A program made the position numbers and the translations under genes. The notes beneath the pieces were generated by a model that was given only the letters and a program-made list of their open reading frames with translations, ran no database searches and had not been told where the DNA came from. Positions 6,370 to 7,135 of a DNA stretch of 7,135 nucleotides are shown here, piece after piece. The DNA is from Candidatus Atribacteria bacterium (lineage in GTDB: Bacteria; Bipolaricaulota; Bipolaricaulia; UBA7950; UBA9294). How positions within the stretch are numbered: position 1 is the first letter of the stretch; every line of letters begins with the position of its first letter. Where the stretch lies: NCBI GenBank assembly GCA_004525685.1, contig SPBW01000111.1, positions 1 to 7,135 of the forward strand, read 5' to 3'.

Positions 6370-7065
6370 ATGCCGAACTCTCAGAATGCGCAGCTTGGCC
6401 CCAACACGGTGCATGTGTGGCGGTTCCCCCTGATTGCGGCCCGACAGGAAATGACAGCGCTTGGCCGTTGGCTGGGCGAAGTCGAGTGTGCGGCGCTTGA
6501 TCGGCTCCTCACATCTCAGCAGCGAGACAAGCGCGTGGTCGCCTGGGGGCGACTGCGCTACATTCTGTCTCGATACCTGTTGTGCTCTCCGGTCGAAATA
6601 GGAATCGAGCGCGAGCCCTCAGGCTGCCCCAAGATTGTGCGGCCTGAGAACTCGGGACTGCACTTCAGCCTGGCCCATTCGGGCAGTCTGGGCCTCGTGG
6701 GTGTGTCTACCAGCGCACTCGGTGTGGACATCGAGAGAATGCGAACCCTGCCTGAGTTCGTGCGGCTGGCGAGACGGTTCTTTGTTCAAAACGAGATCGA
6801 GGCTGTTACTCGTGTGCCCAAGGCCGAGCAAGCGCGCGCCTTCTTCCGCCTTTGGGTTCACAAAGAGGCGTACCTGAAGTCAGTCGGCAGTGGCGTTCCT
6901 GCTGGACTCTCTCAATGCGAGATCGCTCTCCACTCAGACGGGCCACAGCTTGTGCGAAGCGAGTTTGAGCATCAGCTGCTACTTGAGATCCCCGTAACCA
7001 AGGGATACATCGCTGCTCTTGCCATGTCCCCGCAAGTGACCGATGTGTCTGTGTTTGATCTATAG
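6370..7065 (+). CDS. 4'-phosphopantetheinyl transferase, Sfp type
   Basis: The 231-residue protein should move the phosphopantetheine arm of CoA to a serine of acyl or peptidyl carrier proteins. Length is normal for the Sfp subgroup (~220-240). The N-terminal half contains VHVWRFPL (residues 14-21) and WGRLRYILSRYLL (59-71). Motifs then appear in family order: GCPKI (85-89), LHFSLAHSGSLGLVGVS (97-113) with His103, LGVDIERM (117-124) with Mg-binding Asp120 and Glu122, and FFRLWVHKEAYLKSVGSGV (158-176) with Trp162, Lys165, Glu166 and Lys170. All expected catalytic residues are present, so it should be active. The ATG lies 4 nt after the dehydratase stop, with GAGAGACGAG at 6352-6361 as a modest ribosome site. 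No carrier protein is visible in the window, so its target is unknown. Its placement in a sugar operon may mean carrier-dependent modification of the glycan or only shared transcription. Confidence 0.93.
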   Translation: MPNSQNAQLGPNTVHVWRFPLIAARQEMTALGRWLGEVECAALDRLLTSQQRDKRVVAWGRLRYILSRYLLCSPVEIGIEREPSGCPKIVRPENSGLHFSLAHSGSLGLVGVSTSALGVDIERMRTLPEFVRLARRFFVQNEIEAVTRVPKAEQARAFFRLWVHKEAYLKSVGSGVPAGLSQCEIALHSDGPQLVRSEFEHQLLLEIPVTKGYIAALAMSPQVTDVSVFDL

Positions 7066-7075
7066 CTATTGAGAA

Positions 7076-7135
7076 CTAGAACGCGCTGTGCGCCGTGCGG
7101 TGAATGATCTCATCTTGCAGGCTCGGTTCCAGGGC
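7076..7135 (-). CDS. Possible C-terminus of a convergent gene (partial, very tentative)
   Basis: Read on the minus strand, the right edge is open for 19 codons (ALEPSLQDEIIHRTAHSAF) to a TAG at 7078-7076. Codon third positions are mostly G or C, as in the recognised genes, and a convergent end 10 nt after the PPTase stop would be a natural operon boundary. The fragment is too short for family recognition. One plus-strand frame is also open from just after 7072 to the edge and could equally be the beginning of another gene (possible GTG start near 7086, no good ribosome site). No terminator hairpin is seen between the two. Confidence 0.22.
   Translation of the reverse strand, partial: ALEPSLQDEIIHRTAHSAF

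Larger units (their letters stand above)
1..7065 (+). other. Probable single transcription unit: epimerase, GT4, PGT, acetyltransferase, aminotransferase, dehydratase, PPTase
   Basis: Seven same-strand genes have junctions of -14, -4, -4, +23, +10 and +4 nt. Two are ATGA overlaps, which usually mean coupled translation. No junction has room for a full promoter or a stem-loop terminator. The upstream promoter must lie before base 1, since the first gene is already cut. No clear terminator is visible after 7065, although a convergent gene may begin there. Confidence 0.75.

Noticed and set aside
7062..7069. ATAGCTAT palindrome just after the last gene as a terminator or operator
   Set aside because: Only 8 bases long, AT-rich, overlapping the stop codon, and without a T-run.
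7115..7135. GGTTCCAGGGC at the right edge as part of a tRNA T-arm
   Set aside because: It does not match the T-loop consensus, and no acceptor or anticodon arm can be built from the adjacent bases.
1..7135. CRISPR array, insertion sequence, inverted terminal repeats or attachment site
   Set aside because: No regularly spaced repeats, transposase motifs or long direct or inverted repeats were seen; the window is nearly continuous coding sequence.

Overview
The window is a moderately GC-rich bacterial segment that is almost entirely coding on the + strand. It looks like one co-directional amino-sugar and glycan-assembly operon. Short or negative gene spacings (-14, -4, -4, +23, +10 and +4 nt), no internal gap large enough for an obvious promoter, and a membrane polyprenol-phosphate glycosylation chemistry all fit a Gram-negative-type bacterium with an exopolysaccharide, O-antigen or protein-glycosylation locus. 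Taxonomy cannot be fixed from the sequence; no phylum-specific signature was recognised.

Layout from left to right: (1) the C-terminal ~294 residues of a non-hydrolysing UDP-GlcNAc 2-epimerase (WecB type), whose N-terminus lies outside the window; (2) a GT4 glycosyltransferase of the WbuB-like kind (872-2113); (3) a short, single-domain monotopic phosphoglycosyl transferase of PglC/WcaJ catalytic-domain type (2110-2751); (4) a PglD-like sugar O/N-acyltransferase with a left-handed beta-helix (2748-3374); (5) a DegT/DnrJ/EryC1/StrS PLP aminotransferase (3398-4510); (6) a membrane-anchored PglF/WbpM/CapD-type nucleotide-sugar 4,6-dehydratase (4521-6365); (7) an Sfp-type 4'-phosphopantetheinyl transferase (6370-7065). 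The last 70 bases hold no certain gene; a short minus-strand reading frame could be the C-terminus of a convergent gene.

Genes 3-6 form a coherent pathway. The dehydratase would make a UDP-4-keto-6-deoxy-HexNAc, the aminotransferase would install the 4-amino group and the acetyltransferase would acylate it, giving UDP-N,N'-diacetylbacillosamine or a close relative. The PglC-like enzyme would then transfer the phosphosugar to undecaprenyl phosphate. The GT4 enzyme is a candidate to add the next sugar, and the 2-epimerase supplies UDP-ManNAc for this or a later sugar. The gene order PGT, acetyltransferase, aminotransferase, dehydratase is the same as the domain and gene order of the Neisseria pglB-pglC-pglD block (as known from the literature), but here PGT and acetyltransferase are separate genes overlapping by 4 nt.

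The least expected element is the phosphopantetheinyl transferase, 4 nt after the dehydratase. It suggests either a carrier-protein-dependent step (for example acyl-carrier-dependent acylation of the amino sugar) or simple co-transcription with an unrelated polyketide, peptide or fatty-acid function. No carrier protein, flippase, polymerase or oligosaccharyltransferase lies within the window, so the destination of the glycan is open.
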